DNA of 64,000 nucleotides, taken from the NCBI GenBank assembly GCA_002281575.1, contig NCGN01000011.1:62001-126000 (forward strand), read 5' to 3'. This DNA is from Sphingobacteriia bacterium 28-36-52. Its GTDB lineage: Bacteria > Bacteroidota > Bacteroidia > Chitinophagales > Chitinophagaceae. This document shows positions 10,025 to 19,415 of the stretch, one piece after another. The position numbers were made by a program, and so were the translations under genes. The notes under the pieces were generated by a model. The model was not told where the DNA came from, made no database searches, and worked only from the letters and a program-made list of their open reading frames with translations. Within the stretch, counting starts at the first letter, position 1; every line of letters begins with the position of its first letter.

Positions 10025-11320
10025 ATGCAAATTTTAGTTTTTGGCGCTGGCAAATCTGCTACTGTTTTAATAAAGTATTTAGGGAGTATTACTGCCCTAA
10101 AAAATTGGATTTGCACAGTTGCAGACCAAGACTTAAATACGGTAAACAATAAAATAAAAGGGTATGCCAATTTGCGTGCTGCTGCCCTTTCAATTGAAGA
10201 TGAAGCAGCCAGGCAAGGGTTGATTAAAGCCGCAGATATCGTTATTTCGCTATTGCCACCAGGCTTGCATTTTTTAGTGGCCAAGGATTGTGTATTATTG
10301 AAAAAAAATTTACTAACTGCTTCTTATTTAGACAGTCAAATTAAAAGTTTAGAGAAAGACATTAATGAAGCAGGATTATTGTTCATAGGAGAAATGGGTT
10401 TAGACCCAGGCATTGACCATATGAGTGCTGTGCAAATCATTCATTACATCCAATCAAATGGAGGGCAAATAAGCTCCTTTAAATCGCATTGCGGGGGATT
10501 AATTGCACCCGAGTCTGACAGCAATCCATGGCATTATAAAATCAGTTGGAACCCTAGAAATATTGTTACTGCTGGAAAAGCAGGTGCCGTTTATCAACAA
10601 GATGGAGTAGTAGTAACTAAGGCCTATGCGCAAATATTTGACAACTGCGCGCAACTAAACATACCGCAAGTAGGCAATTTGGCCTATTATCCCAATAGAG
10701 ATTCCCTTTCTTATATTCCTTTATACAAATTAGAAACTGCACAAACTTTTATTAGAACCACTTTGCGTTATGCTGCTTTTTGTTTGGGATGGGAGAAAAT
10801 GGTACAAGCACAATTAACCAATGACGATGAAATGGTAGACACCAATGGGTTAAGCTATGCCCAATTTTTTCAAACCCATTTGAATAAATACCAAGTGGAA
10901 TTAAACACCCCTGAATTAATGGAGCAATTCAATTTTTTAGGACTGAATGATCCCACCCCTATCAACAAAGGAACACTAACGACAGCGCAAATTCTGCAAG
11001 AAATACTAGAAGCAAAATGGAAATTACAAATAGGCGACAAAGACCTTATTGTGATGTTGCATGAGTTTGAATATTCAATGAATAATAAAAATTATGCACT
11101 CCAAAGTACTTTGGTTGTTAAGGGCGACGATGAGTTGCACACAGCAATGGCAAAAACCGTTGGTTTACCTTTGGGGATTGCAGCTGTCTTAATTTTAGAG
11201 AACAAAATTGCCATTAAAGGGTTACATATACCAATCATTAAAGAAATCTACGAACCAGTTTTAGCAGAATTAACAAAAGAAGGTATTGCCTTTGAAGAAA
11301 CAAAAATGGAATTACAATGA
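10025..11320 (+). CDS. Saccharopine dehydrogenase (reductase) family protein
   Basis: It resembles saccharopine dehydrogenase, glutamate-forming (LYS9 type), with an N-terminal Rossmann fold (MQILVFGAGKSATVLIKYL) and the family segment GEMGLDPGIDHMSA around residues 118-131, followed by the C-terminal catalytic domain (KSHCGGLIAPESD). At 431 aa it is of the single-function type. In Bacteroidota this family is thought to act in lysine metabolism, but homospermidine- or carboxynorspermidine-type enzymes share the fold, so substrate is open. It overlaps the EVE gene by 4 bp (ATGA). Confidence 0.85.
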   Translation: MQILVFGAGKSATVLIKYLGSITALKNWICTVADQDLNTVNNKIKGYANLRAAALSIEDEAARQGLIKAADIVISLLPPGLHFLVAKDCVLLKKNLLTASYLDSQIKSLEKDINEAGLLFIGEMGLDPGIDHMSAVQIIHYIQSNGGQISSFKSHCGGLIAPESDSNPWHYKISWNPRNIVTAGKAGAVYQQDGVVVTKAYAQIFDNCAQLNIPQVGNLAYYPNRDSLSYIPLYKLETAQTFIRTTLRYAAFCLGWEKMVQAQLTNDDEMVDTNGLSYAQFFQTHLNKYQVELNTPELMEQFNFLGLNDPTPINKGTLTTAQILQEILEAKWKLQIGDKDLIVMLHEFEYSMNNKNYALQSTLVVKGDDELHTAMAKTVGLPLGIAAVLILENKIAIKGLHIPIIKEIYEPVLAELTKEGIAFEETKMELQ

Positions 11321-11727
11321 ATTATTGGTTAATTAAATCGGAGCCTTTTAAATACAGTTGGGATCAGTTTGTAAGCGACAAAGAAACATTTTGGGATGGA
11401 GTAAGAAATTACCAGGCGCGCAATAATTTAAGGGCTATGAAAAAAGGCGACTTGGCTTTTTGGTACCATAGCAACGAAGGAATGGAAATTGTGGGCATTG
11501 CCAAAGTAACCAAAGAGTCTTATCAAGATCCTACCACAGATGATACAGCTTGGTTGGTGGTCAATTTTAAACCAGTAAAAAAATTAAAAAAGGCCGTGAG
11601 TTTAGCTACTGTTAAAGCAGACATTCGATTAGAAAAAATGGCATTGGTAAAAGCCCAAAGATTGTCTGTACAACCGGTGACTCCAGAAGAATGGGCAATC
11701 ATTTTGGAATTGGCTGAAACCATATAA
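11317..11727 (+). CDS. EVE domain protein
   Basis: A single-domain EVE (thymocyte nuclear protein 1-like, PUA-related) protein of 136 aa. The family start NYWLIKSEPFKYSWDQF, the FWDGVRNYQARNNL segment and GDLAFWYHS are all present. EVE domains bind modified bases in DNA or RNA; stand-alone versions are common and of unknown target. Its start overlaps the previous gene by 4 bp, indicating translational coupling. It converges on the SpmAB-type gene with 6 bp between stops. Confidence 0.9.
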   Translation: MNYWLIKSEPFKYSWDQFVSDKETFWDGVRNYQARNNLRAMKKGDLAFWYHSNEGMEIVGIAKVTKESYQDPTTDDTAWLVVNFKPVKKLKKAVSLATVKADIRLEKMALVKAQRLSVQPVTPEEWAIILELAETI

Positions 11728-11733
11728 CTCCCT

Positions 11734-12993
11734 TTATTTGAAGAAAATATATGCAATTCCAATTGCAGCAATCACGCCAATTAAGTCGGCCAGCATGCCG
11801 GCCCAAATTGCGTAACGTACTTTCTTAATTCCAACACTTCCAAAGTAGAGGGCAATAATGTAAAAAGTAGTGTCTGCACTTCCTTGAAAAGTACTGGCCA
11901 ACTGCCCTATAAAACTATCTGGTCCATGTGTTTTAAAAATATCTAGCATCAATCCCCTTGCCCCACCCCCACTAAAAGGACGCATGATGGCAACAGGTAA
12001 TGCAGGAACAAATTCACCACTTGCGCCAACTGCAGTAAAGCACCAAGTAATGCCGCTAATGATGGCTTCCAAAGCACCGCTTTCTCTAAAAACTCGAATA
12101 CCCACCAACATTCCAACTAAATAAGGAATCACTTTTAATATCACATCCCACCCTTGTTTAGCGCCTTCAATAAAGGCATCGAAAACATTCACTTTTTTTA
12201 AATGGCCCCCAATGATAAATGTGCAGATGATTAAGAATAAAATAATATTCCCTAATACATTACTGAATGTTTCTTTAGTTAATAAAGTAGGTACTGGAAT
12301 ATCTTTCTGTGAAGGCAATTGTTGAATAAACCATGCAAATAAAAAGATGGCCGTAACAATCGTTCCCAACCAAGCAATCAATATTCGATCAAATTTTAAT
12401 CGTTGATAAATTCCCGTAATTAAAATACTTGCAACTGTTGCAACTGAAGTGGCTAACATCAAAGGAACAAATACACTGGTGGGGTTAACGCTTCCTGCAC
12501 CTGCTCTATAGGCAATAATAGACAAAGGAATTAAAGTAAGTCCACTGGTATGCAAAACCAAGAACATGATTTGTGCATTACTTGCTGTTTCTTTTTGCGG
12601 ATTCAAAGTTTGCAAACTCTCCATTGCTTTTAATCCAAAGGGAGTTGCGGCATTATCTAAACCCAACATATTGGCACTAAAATTCATGACCATTTGCCCC
12701 ATGGCTGGGTGTTTATCGGGCACTTCAGGGAACAATCTTTTCATAAATGGATTGAGGAGTCTGGCCAAAAAATTAATGGCACCTGCTTTTTCGCCAATAT
12801 TCATCAACCCCATAAAAAACACCATTACACCCGTTAATGGCAAGGCAATATCCATTACGCTAGACTTGCTGGCATCAAAAATACCTTCTACCATTTTCTT
12901 GAAAATCTCGTAGTCTTGAAAAAGAATCAGCTTAATTAAAGCAATCACTAGTCCAATTACAAAAAAGAGTATCCAAACATAATTCAGTGCCAT
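11734..12993 (-). CDS. Fused SpmA/SpmB-type nucleoside-recognition membrane protein
   Basis: A 419-aa integral membrane protein with two nucleoside-recognition (Gate) domains in tandem, equal to a SpmA-SpmB fusion as found in Bacteroidota. The first half contains LDNAATPFGLKAM, the second MRPFSGGGARGLMLDI and GSADTTFYIIALYFG, both typical. About ten hydrophobic segments are visible. Named for spore maturation in Bacillus, its function in non-sporing bacteria is unknown; small-molecule transport is likely. Confidence 0.88.
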   Translation of the reverse strand: MALNYVWILFFVIGLVIALIKLILFQDYEIFKKMVEGIFDASKSSVMDIALPLTGVMVFFMGLMNIGEKAGAINFLARLLNPFMKRLFPEVPDKHPAMGQMVMNFSANMLGLDNAATPFGLKAMESLQTLNPQKETASNAQIMFLVLHTSGLTLIPLSIIAYRAGAGSVNPTSVFVPLMLATSVATVASILITGIYQRLKFDRILIAWLGTIVTAIFLFAWFIQQLPSQKDIPVPTLLTKETFSNVLGNIILFLIICTFIIGGHLKKVNVFDAFIEGAKQGWDVILKVIPYLVGMLVGIRVFRESGALEAIISGITWCFTAVGASGEFVPALPVAIMRPFSGGGARGLMLDIFKTHGPDSFIGQLASTFQGSADTTFYIIALYFGSVGIKKVRYAIWAGMLADLIGVIAAIGIAYIFFK

Positions 12994-13026
12994 AAGTCTA
13001 AGATAATGCTAATGATGGTTATTCCT

Positions 13027-13034
13027 TACCTTTG
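13027..13034 (+). promoter_or_regulatory. -7 element of the ychF promoter
   Basis: TACCTTTG matches TAnnTTTG exactly and is followed by CGCC, as in the ndk promoter at 54732. It lies 18 bp upstream of the ychF ATG. No TTG is seen at the expected -33 position. Confidence 0.5.
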
Positions 13035-13052
13035 CGCCTCAAAATTAATATA

Positions 13053-14156
13053 ATGGCTTTACAAGCAGGTATAGTAGGTCTTCCAAATGTAGGTAAATCA
13101 ACCCTTTTTAATGCGGTAAGTAATAGTGCAAAAGCACAAGCAAGCAATTATCGTTTCTGTACCATTGAACCCAATGTAGGTTTAGTGGATGTGCCAGATG
13201 AGCGCTTAAGCAAATTAGCTGAATTGGTATTACCCAATAAAGTGATTCCTACCCAAATGGAAATAGTTGACATTGCTGGCTTGGTTAAAGGTGCGAGCAA
13301 GGGGGAAGGATTGGGAAATAAATTCTTAGGAAATATTAGAGAAGTAGATGCCATCATTCATGTGATTCGTTGTTTTGAAGATGAAAATGTGTTGCGCGAA
13401 GAAGGGGCCATCAATCCTGTTTCCGATAAAGAAATTATTGAGACCGAATTACAATTAAAAGACTTAGAAAGCATAGAGAAGAAATTACAGCGCGTAGAGA
13501 AAATGGCTCGTGTAGGTTCTGACACCAAAGCCAAAGCTGAATTTGAAATTTTACAGCGTTGCCAAAATCATTTAATGGCTGGGAAGAGTATTCACTCTTT
13601 GGGATTAAGCAAAGAAGACAAAGCTGCAGTAGCCGATTTATTCTTATTAACCGATAAGCCTGTTTTATACGTTGCCAATGTAGACGAAGCATCCATGCAC
13701 ACAGGTAATGCTTTTTCTGAGCAATTAAAAAAAGCAGTTGAAGCAGAAGGCGCACAAGTAATTGTAATGTGTAATAATATAGAAGCACAAATTGCAGAAA
13801 TGGATAATGCAGACGACAAGCAAATGTTCATGGAAGAATATAAAATGACCGAGCCTGCTTTAAATAGATTAATTCAATCTGCCTATAAATTATTGAACTT
13901 AGACACTTACTTTACAGCAGGTGTGCAAGAAGTGCGTGCTTGGACAATCCATAAAGGTTGGAAAGCCCCACAAGCGGCGAGTGTAATCCACACCGATTTT
14001 GAAAAAGGATTTATTAAAGCGGAAGTTATAGCCTACGAAGACTTTGTAAAATATGGTAGTGAAGCGGCTTGTAGAGACAATGGTAGACTGCGCATAGAGG
14101 GTAAAGAATACCTAGTAAAAGATGGAGACATCATGCACTTCCGATTCAACGTATAA
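13053..14156 (+). CDS. ychF: Redox-regulated ATPase YchF (Obg-like)
   Basis: A translation-associated P-loop ATPase of the OBG family that prefers ATP, 367 aa. Visible are the P-loop GLPNVGKSTLFNA, the DIAGLVKGASKGEGLGNKFL switch region, and a C-terminal TGS-like domain ending in GDIMHFRFNV. The ATG at 13053 begins the conserved MALQAGIVGLPN start; a TTG 21 bp upstream lies within the promoter element and is rejected. The FAD oxidoreductase remnant follows after 2 bp. Confidence 0.96.
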   Translation: MALQAGIVGLPNVGKSTLFNAVSNSAKAQASNYRFCTIEPNVGLVDVPDERLSKLAELVLPNKVIPTQMEIVDIAGLVKGASKGEGLGNKFLGNIREVDAIIHVIRCFEDENVLREEGAINPVSDKEIIETELQLKDLESIEKKLQRVEKMARVGSDTKAKAEFEILQRCQNHLMAGKSIHSLGLSKEDKAAVADLFLLTDKPVLYVANVDEASMHTGNAFSEQLKKAVEAEGAQVIVMCNNIEAQIAEMDNADDKQMFMEEYKMTEPALNRLIQSAYKLLNLDTYFTAGVQEVRAWTIHKGWKAPQAASVIHTDFEKGFIKAEVIAYEDFVKYGSEAACRDNGRLRIEGKEYLVKDGDIMHFRFNV

Positions 14157-14158
14157 AT

Positions 14159-15270
14159 ATGTTATCGTTTTGGGAAAAAGACAGTTATTATGCCGATACA
14201 GATATTGTAATTATCGGTGCTGGCCTAATGGGTCTTTGGTCTGCTTATGAATTAAAAAAAGCAGCTCCTTCCCTATCTATTACCCTACTAGAAAAAAATG
14301 CAACTCCATTAGGTGCATCTACCCGTAATGCAGGATTTGCCTGCTTTGGCAGTTTAACCGAACTGATTAGCGATGAAACTACCATGGGAACTGCAGCCAT
14401 GCTTTCCATTGTAGAAAGCAGGTTTAAAGGCATACAAAAAATTCGAGCAAATTTTTCGGATGAAGCCATTCAATACGATGCTTGCGGTGGCTTTGAAGCC
14501 ATTCAAAATAATCATTTCACTGCAGCCAATTTAGATGGGCATATTCAGTACCTAAATGGATTATTAGCACCCATAACAGGCAGCCATCAAACCTTTTGCA
14601 ATGCTACCAAACAGCTGAATCGGTATGGGGTGAAAGCATTTGATCATTTAGTATACAATTCATTTGAAGCAGGCATTCACAGCGGTAAATTAGTAAATGA
14701 ATTGACCAATAAAGTGTTGGCTTTGGACGTACGCATTATCAATGGTATAGAAGTGAAGGGTTGGATTAAAACTGGCGAATCCATTGAGATAGCTACCCAG
14801 TTTGGACAAACCATCAAAGCCAAACAGCTAATTGCTTGTATGAATGGATTTACGCAAACCCTTTTACCACAATTGAATATTGTTCCAGCAAGAGGTCAAA
14901 TACTCTTGACCAAACCCATTGATGGGTTAATTTTAAAAGGCTTTATTACTGGAGAAATATTGGCAATCGAATACTAATTGGTGGAGCGCGTAATTTGGAT
15001 ATTGAAGGTGAGCAAACTACCAATTTAGTAGGGTCAGATAAAATCAGGAACCACTTAGCACAATTTTTGGCTACCTATATTGATACGAATCAACCAATTG
15101 AAATAGAACAATACTGGAGCGGCATTATGGGCTTTACCCCCAATAAAGAACCCCTTTGCACTTGGGCAGAACCCAACGTATTAGCTGTAATTGCTTGCAA
15201 TGGAATGGGCGTAGCACTTACCCCAATTGTGGCTGAAAAAGTTGCGGCAATGGTACTTGCGAATGATTAA
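14159..15270 (+). pseudogene. FAD-dependent amine oxidoreductase (DAO family), frameshifted
   Basis: Two fragments in different frames together form one D-amino-acid-oxidase-fold protein (gamma-glutamylputrescine oxidase/glycine oxidase type). The first (14159-14977, 272 aa) has the FAD-binding IIGAGLMGLWSAYEL and runs to LILKGF. The second frame continues from about 14944 with YYWRNIGNRILIGGARNLD, then EGEQTT, and ends in CNGMGVALTPIVAEKVA, the usual FAD-contact C-terminus. The break lies near 14936-14950. Family members usually have several extra residues between KG and YYWRN, so a deletion of about 22 or 25 bases is more likely than a single-base slip. Either a true pseudogene or a consensus error. 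Confidence 0.85.
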
Positions 15271-15275
15271 CTTTA
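15268..15275 (+). promoter_or_regulatory. Possible -7 element for the glutaminyl cyclase gene
   Basis: TAACTTTATGC, 15 bp before the ATG at 15291, resembles TAnnTTTG with A for the final G, and closely resembles the element before pgi at 35173. It overlaps the stop codon of the preceding reading frame. Confidence 0.3.
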
Positions 15276-15290
15276 TGCTCAATTTCAACC

Positions 15291-16094
15291 ATGAAAAAGC
15301 TAATTTATTTTTTGGTCTTGTCTTATATCATGAGCAGCTGTCAAACTAATGCAGAAGCAGATAATACCAAACAAGAAAAACTGCAGGCAATTCAAGAGCC
15401 TTCAAATATTCCATTTCAGGTATTGAATATTTTTCCGCACGATACTTCTTCCTATACGCAAGGATTAATATGGCATGATGGTAAATTGTGGGAGGGCACT
15501 GGATGGCTTACAGAAAGTAAACTATTATTAACCGATCTTAAAACAGGAAAAGCAATCAAGTCGGTTAAACTACCCGACAATGAATTTGGTGAAGGGATTA
15601 CCATTTTAAATAACAAAATTTATCAACTAACCTGGGAAGATCATAAAGTATATGTATACGATCTCAAAACGTTGAAGCAAGAAAAAGTATTCGATTGGCC
15701 TTATGAAGGTTGGGGTATTACTACAGATGGAAAGGCTTTACTTGTATCTACAGGTGGGAGCAACTTATACTGGGTAGACCCATCTACTTTTAAAATCACC
15801 AAAACATTGGGAGTATCAGACAATAATGGATATGTTGACAGTATTAATGAATTAGAATGGATCAATGGTTTTATTTATGCCAACAAATATTTAACCGACT
15901 ATATTTTAAAAATAGATCCAAGCACAGGTTTAGTTGTGGGTAAATTAAACCTAACTGGCTTATTACAACAAAATAACCAGCCCATTGTAGCAAATACCGA
16001 TGTATTAAATGGTATTGCCTTTAACCCAACAACTGGCAACTTACTAATAACAGGAAAACGTTGGCCAGCCTTATTTGAATTGAAACTGAATTAA
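15291..16094 (+). CDS. Glutaminyl-peptide cyclotransferase, plant/bacterial propeller type
   Basis: A 267-aa lipoprotein (lipobox IMSSC) of the glutamine cyclotransferase family, a five-bladed propeller that converts N-terminal glutamine to pyroglutamate on peptides. Family segments are FPHDTSSYTQGLIW, LWEGTGWLTESKL, FGEGITILNNKIYQLTW, and NELEWINGFIYANKYLTDYI. In Bacteroidota, exported proteins often have Gln exposed after signal cleavage, so this enzyme may cap them in the periplasm; that role is inference here. It converges with the methyltransferase gene, overlapping by 4 bp. Confidence 0.9.
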   Translation: MKKLIYFLVLSYIMSSCQTNAEADNTKQEKLQAIQEPSNIPFQVLNIFPHDTSSYTQGLIWHDGKLWEGTGWLTESKLLLTDLKTGKAIKSVKLPDNEFGEGITILNNKIYQLTWEDHKVYVYDLKTLKQEKVFDWPYEGWGITTDGKALLVSTGGSNLYWVDPSTFKITKTLGVSDNNGYVDSINELEWINGFIYANKYLTDYILKIDPSTGLVVGKLNLTGLLQQNNQPIVANTDVLNGIAFNPTTGNLLITGKRWPALFELKLN

Positions 16095-16990
16095 TTTTTT
16101 TGCAGAATATAAATGATAGAACTGCATTTATTCGGATTGCTAATTGCTGCTAAATTTGATTTTAAACCTTGCCAAAAAGCAGCAAGATAACGTGGTGCCC
16201 CATATTGATACTGTTCACTCAACATAGAAACATAAAACGAATCAAACCACATTGGTTGATTAGCTACTATTGTAAAACCATGCATACCTGCCAGCTGAGC
16301 CATTGAAGCGGGAGAAAAATGATACAAGTGCCTCGGCACATCATACGCTGCCCAAATGGATTGATAATGTGCAGCATCAGAAGATGTATAGTTTGGCACT
16401 GCAATCACTAGCTTACCCCCTACTGGTAAAATATGATTGAATTGTTTCCAATAGCCTTGCAAATCGTGTACATGTTCTAATACATGCCACATGGTAATAA
16501 CATCAATACTATGCGGAGTAAATGAATACAATTCATTGGGTAATAACAAGTCTATCCCATATTGCTTTTTTGCTTCAGCTCTTGCACTTGAATCGGGCTC
16601 CAAAGCAGTTGTATGCCACCCTTGGGCTTTCATGGTAGCAGCAAAAGCGCCTACTCCTGCCCCAATATCTAATAATCGTCCATTGGAAAGACCAGTGTAT
16701 TTCTTAATCAGCTTTGCTTTTGCACCTAATGTATAATTTCTTACTAAGTGATAGAGTTGATTAATTAAACCTTTCTTGGTATTAGAATGAGAAATATAAT
16801 TATTAGATTGATAATATGGACCAATTTGATCAATGTTTGGAATGTCTTGGGTAAACCTTACACTGCATTGATTGCAATGCCAAATATCAAAATCTTCTTT
16901 GCTAACTGTATGGTCTTTTGCAGTGATTGCATATTCAACTTTATCGGAATTACAAGCTGGGCATTGGTAATGATGAATAGGTGTAAACAT
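16091..16990 (-). CDS. Class I SAM-dependent methyltransferase with N-terminal zinc ribbon
   Basis: A 299-aa Rossmann methyltransferase. The N-terminus has two CxxC pairs (Cys10/13 and Cys39/42) suggesting a zinc ribbon, followed by the SAM motif LLDIGAGVGAFAATM and the MWHVLEHVHD segment. Related proteins modify sugars or lipids in envelope gene clusters; the substrate here is unknown. It is last of four minus-strand genes, 15 bp after the HU-like membrane protein. Confidence 0.82.
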   Translation of the reverse strand: MFTPIHHYQCPACNSDKVEYAITAKDHTVSKEDFDIWHCNQCSVRFTQDIPNIDQIGPYYQSNNYISHSNTKKGLINQLYHLVRNYTLGAKAKLIKKYTGLSNGRLLDIGAGVGAFAATMKAQGWHTTALEPDSSARAEAKKQYGIDLLLPNELYSFTPHSIDVITMWHVLEHVHDLQGYWKQFNHILPVGGKLVIAVPNYTSSDAAHYQSIWAAYDVPRHLYHFSPASMAQLAGMHGFTIVANQPMWFDSFYVSMLSEQYQYGAPRYLAAFWQGLKSNLAAISNPNKCSSIIYILQKN

Positions 16991-17005
16991 AAATTAGCAA
17001 AAACT

Positions 17006-17593
17006 TTATACATAATAGAACAGCAATGCACCTATACCAATCATTAATAGTATAACAGCATAAACCCACCAGTTATCACTGGTTTTAATTTGACTATCTT
17101 GTCCTAACAATTCTCTAATATCTTCCTCTTCTTGCTCAGTAAGGTTTCTTTCTTCGTCGTGGTTAATTTTAACCGCTTCCTTTTTAGCAAATTCAATAGT
17201 TTCACCCACTTTTACTTGAGGCAATAATTCCAATAAATTTTTCTCTGGAGTAAACAATATATACCCATTTTCTTCTTTTCGCATTGCACCTATACCTGGT
17301 ATTACAGCACCTTGTGGAGTAGTTAAAGAAGTTTTAATTTTATATACATAGTCATGAAACTGCTTAATGGCAGTCATTTGATCTACCCCCAATTCTTCAG
17401 AAATAAAATCAAACAAAAATTTATCAGAAGGAGGCGTTTGCTCTTGCTTAAAACGAATGGCTGGAGCAGGCGCAAAAAGAAATCCATTGGCATTATCTAA
17501 TTTGGCGGTATTTGGTTCAATCACAAAATTACCCACGTCTGGTATACTCAATCGGTGATTGAGCACAAGGTATTTATGAAGGTATTGATACAT
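17006..17593 (-). CDS. HU/CCDC81-like domain membrane protein
   Basis: A 195-aa protein with an N-terminal domain of the prokaryotic CCDC81/HU-like family (HRLSIPDVGNFVIEPNTAKLD, then VIPGIGAMRKEENGYILFTPE) found in Bacteroidota, and a single transmembrane segment at the C-terminus (WWVYAVILLMIGIGALLFYYV region). The domain resembles DNA-binding HU, but in this lineage it is often linked to SPOR domains and the envelope. No SPOR domain is seen here. It lies 11 bp after the outer-membrane barrel gene. Confidence 0.8.
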   Translation of the reverse strand: MYQYLHKYLVLNHRLSIPDVGNFVIEPNTAKLDNANGFLFAPAPAIRFKQEQTPPSDKFLFDFISEELGVDQMTAIKQFHDYVYKIKTSLTTPQGAVIPGIGAMRKEENGYILFTPEKNLLELLPQVKVGETIEFAKKEAVKINHDEERNLTEQEEEDIRELLGQDSQIKTSDNWWVYAVILLMIGIGALLFYYV

Positions 17594-17604
17594 GCAATTA
17601 GCGT

Positions 17605-19398
17605 TTATTGGAACGAATATACAACTCCTCCCATAACATTAAAACCAAAAACAGGGTATTGGTTCCAACGCTGGTAAGTATTGTTGAAAAGATTATTCAT
17701 TTGAAGCCACAGATTCAACTTGGGCATAATGCCAAATTCGAAGCCCAAATTCATATCCATAGCGGGAGAAAGCCTTCTTGTAGTGAAAGAAAATGAATCT
17801 CTATATAAAGAACCAGAACGATAAAAAAGATCCGCTTTTACCTGCAAGTCTCCTATCGGTTTCCAAATTAAGCCTGCAGTTGTTTCTAATGGAATTAACC
17901 CAAATGCATCCGTTGCGGCATCTAGTTTACTGAAATTACTATAACTGGCACTGGCTAATAAAGAAAGTTTTTCTTGAAAAGTATAATTGATTTCTCCACT
18001 TAGTTTTAAGGCATTCATATTGGTATAAACAATATCGAAAGCTTTACCATCTCCTAATTGGTTAAAGAAAATTGGCTGGTCTTTCATTTGCATCAAAGCT
18101 ACTTGTGCATTGAATGAGAAATGATTGTTCGTACTCCCATTCAAGCCAATATACTGCTCAATTGATCGGGTATTTCTAAGTTGATTGGGTAAAGCAATCC
18201 ATGGATTAAACTGTACAAGAGAACGGAAACTATTTTTATAAAACGAACCTTTAAATCCTGCTTCAACAGAAAAATTAGAATTAGGCAATCTAGAATTTAG
18301 TGTAAAATTGGGTAAAAAATTAAATTCTCCGTTGTTCCAAGTTGGTTTTATACCAAGGTTCAATTTTACATTGGGTGTTTTAAGTAATATGCTAGGGTCT
18401 ATGCTGTACAAATTATTGTTGATGGCATTACTAATTGTACTTGGTGAACTGTATTTAGCCATATCTGCATTAGCAGTAATATTGATGCCCAGCATTTTTC
18501 CAAAAAACTTTTCAATAGGGGCTTTAATGATGACATTATTTTCACCCGCATTATTGGTATTAGTAAAACGATTGAACTGAATTATTGGATGAAAATCAAT
18601 TCCCGACTGAGTGCGTTGTTTATTCTTCACTCCAACTTCTAAAGACAACCCATTGTATACCAATTGCAATTCGTCTTTGGGATAAACCAGTGTATTAGGC
18701 ATGAATCCATATCGGTATCTAGTAGTACTGTTAAATTGCGCATGAGAAGTCCATTCTAAATTATTAGTCGTATTTATGACAGACAATACATCTAAATCAA
18801 ATTTACTGTACTGTTGTGCATACAACTTTCCTTTAGACCTTACAAAACTAGTTTGAATTTGCGTAATCATTTTTTTCCCGTCGCCAAAAGAAAAACGTCC
18901 TTCCCCAAAATATGAGCTTAAGTTACCAGCTCCCGCTTTAACACGATGTGTATTCTTCCAAACGGCCGGCGAATCTGTTGGAAGCGCCAAGGGTTTGAGT
19001 GCAATGGGCTGATAAGAGAAAAATAAATTGGAAGATGGTACTTTATAAGTTAATGGCAATCTAGAAGAATCTGCAACAGCGGTTGCTGCTGTAAAATTTA
19101 TTTTTGCAGCATTTTGCAAAGATGGCTTAAAAGCAGAAGTGATAATAACTGTTCTAGTAGATCCAGTATCTGAATTGGTTTTATCTGAAACAGAATAAGC
19201 TACCGACAAACTTTCCCCTTTTGCTTTTACACTAGCTGTTGCAGTTTGCTTGGTTTTTAATTTTTTAGTACTCGCTTTCTTTTTAACAACCTTTGATTGT
19301 TTGGCTTTTTTCTTTTTACTCTTTCGCTGTTGCGCAAAAGTATCCAAACTAAACCCCGTCAATAACAATAATATAAAAAGTGCAATTTTCGTTTTCAT
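17605..19398 (-). CDS. Outer-membrane beta-barrel protein, TonB-receptor-like
   Basis: A 597-aa protein with a signal peptide (MKTKIALFILLLLTGFSLDTFAQ), then a very Lys-rich segment (about residues 24-60), and a long series of amphipathic beta strands ending in GGVVYSFQ, as barrel proteins do. No plug domain or TonB box is seen, so it is not a complete TonB-dependent receptor. It lies 17 bp after the 1010-aa TPR gene, and the pair probably forms an envelope complex. Function unknown. Confidence 0.7.
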   Translation of the reverse strand: MKTKIALFILLLLTGFSLDTFAQQRKSKKKKAKQSKVVKKKASTKKLKTKQTATASVKAKGESLSVAYSVSDKTNSDTGSTRTVIITSAFKPSLQNAAKINFTAATAVADSSRLPLTYKVPSSNLFFSYQPIALKPLALPTDSPAVWKNTHRVKAGAGNLSSYFGEGRFSFGDGKKMITQIQTSFVRSKGKLYAQQYSKFDLDVLSVINTTNNLEWTSHAQFNSTTRYRYGFMPNTLVYPKDELQLVYNGLSLEVGVKNKQRTQSGIDFHPIIQFNRFTNTNNAGENNVIIKAPIEKFFGKMLGINITANADMAKYSSPSTISNAINNNLYSIDPSILLKTPNVKLNLGIKPTWNNGEFNFLPNFTLNSRLPNSNFSVEAGFKGSFYKNSFRSLVQFNPWIALPNQLRNTRSIEQYIGLNGSTNNHFSFNAQVALMQMKDQPIFFNQLGDGKAFDIVYTNMNALKLSGEINYTFQEKLSLLASASYSNFSKLDAATDAFGLIPLETTAGLIWKPIGDLQVKADLFYRSGSLYRDSFSFTTRRLSPAMDMNLGFEFGIMPKLNLWLQMNNLFNNTYQRWNQYPVFGFNVMGGVVYSFQ

Positions 19399-19415
19399 GT
19401 TTCTTGTTATTTATA

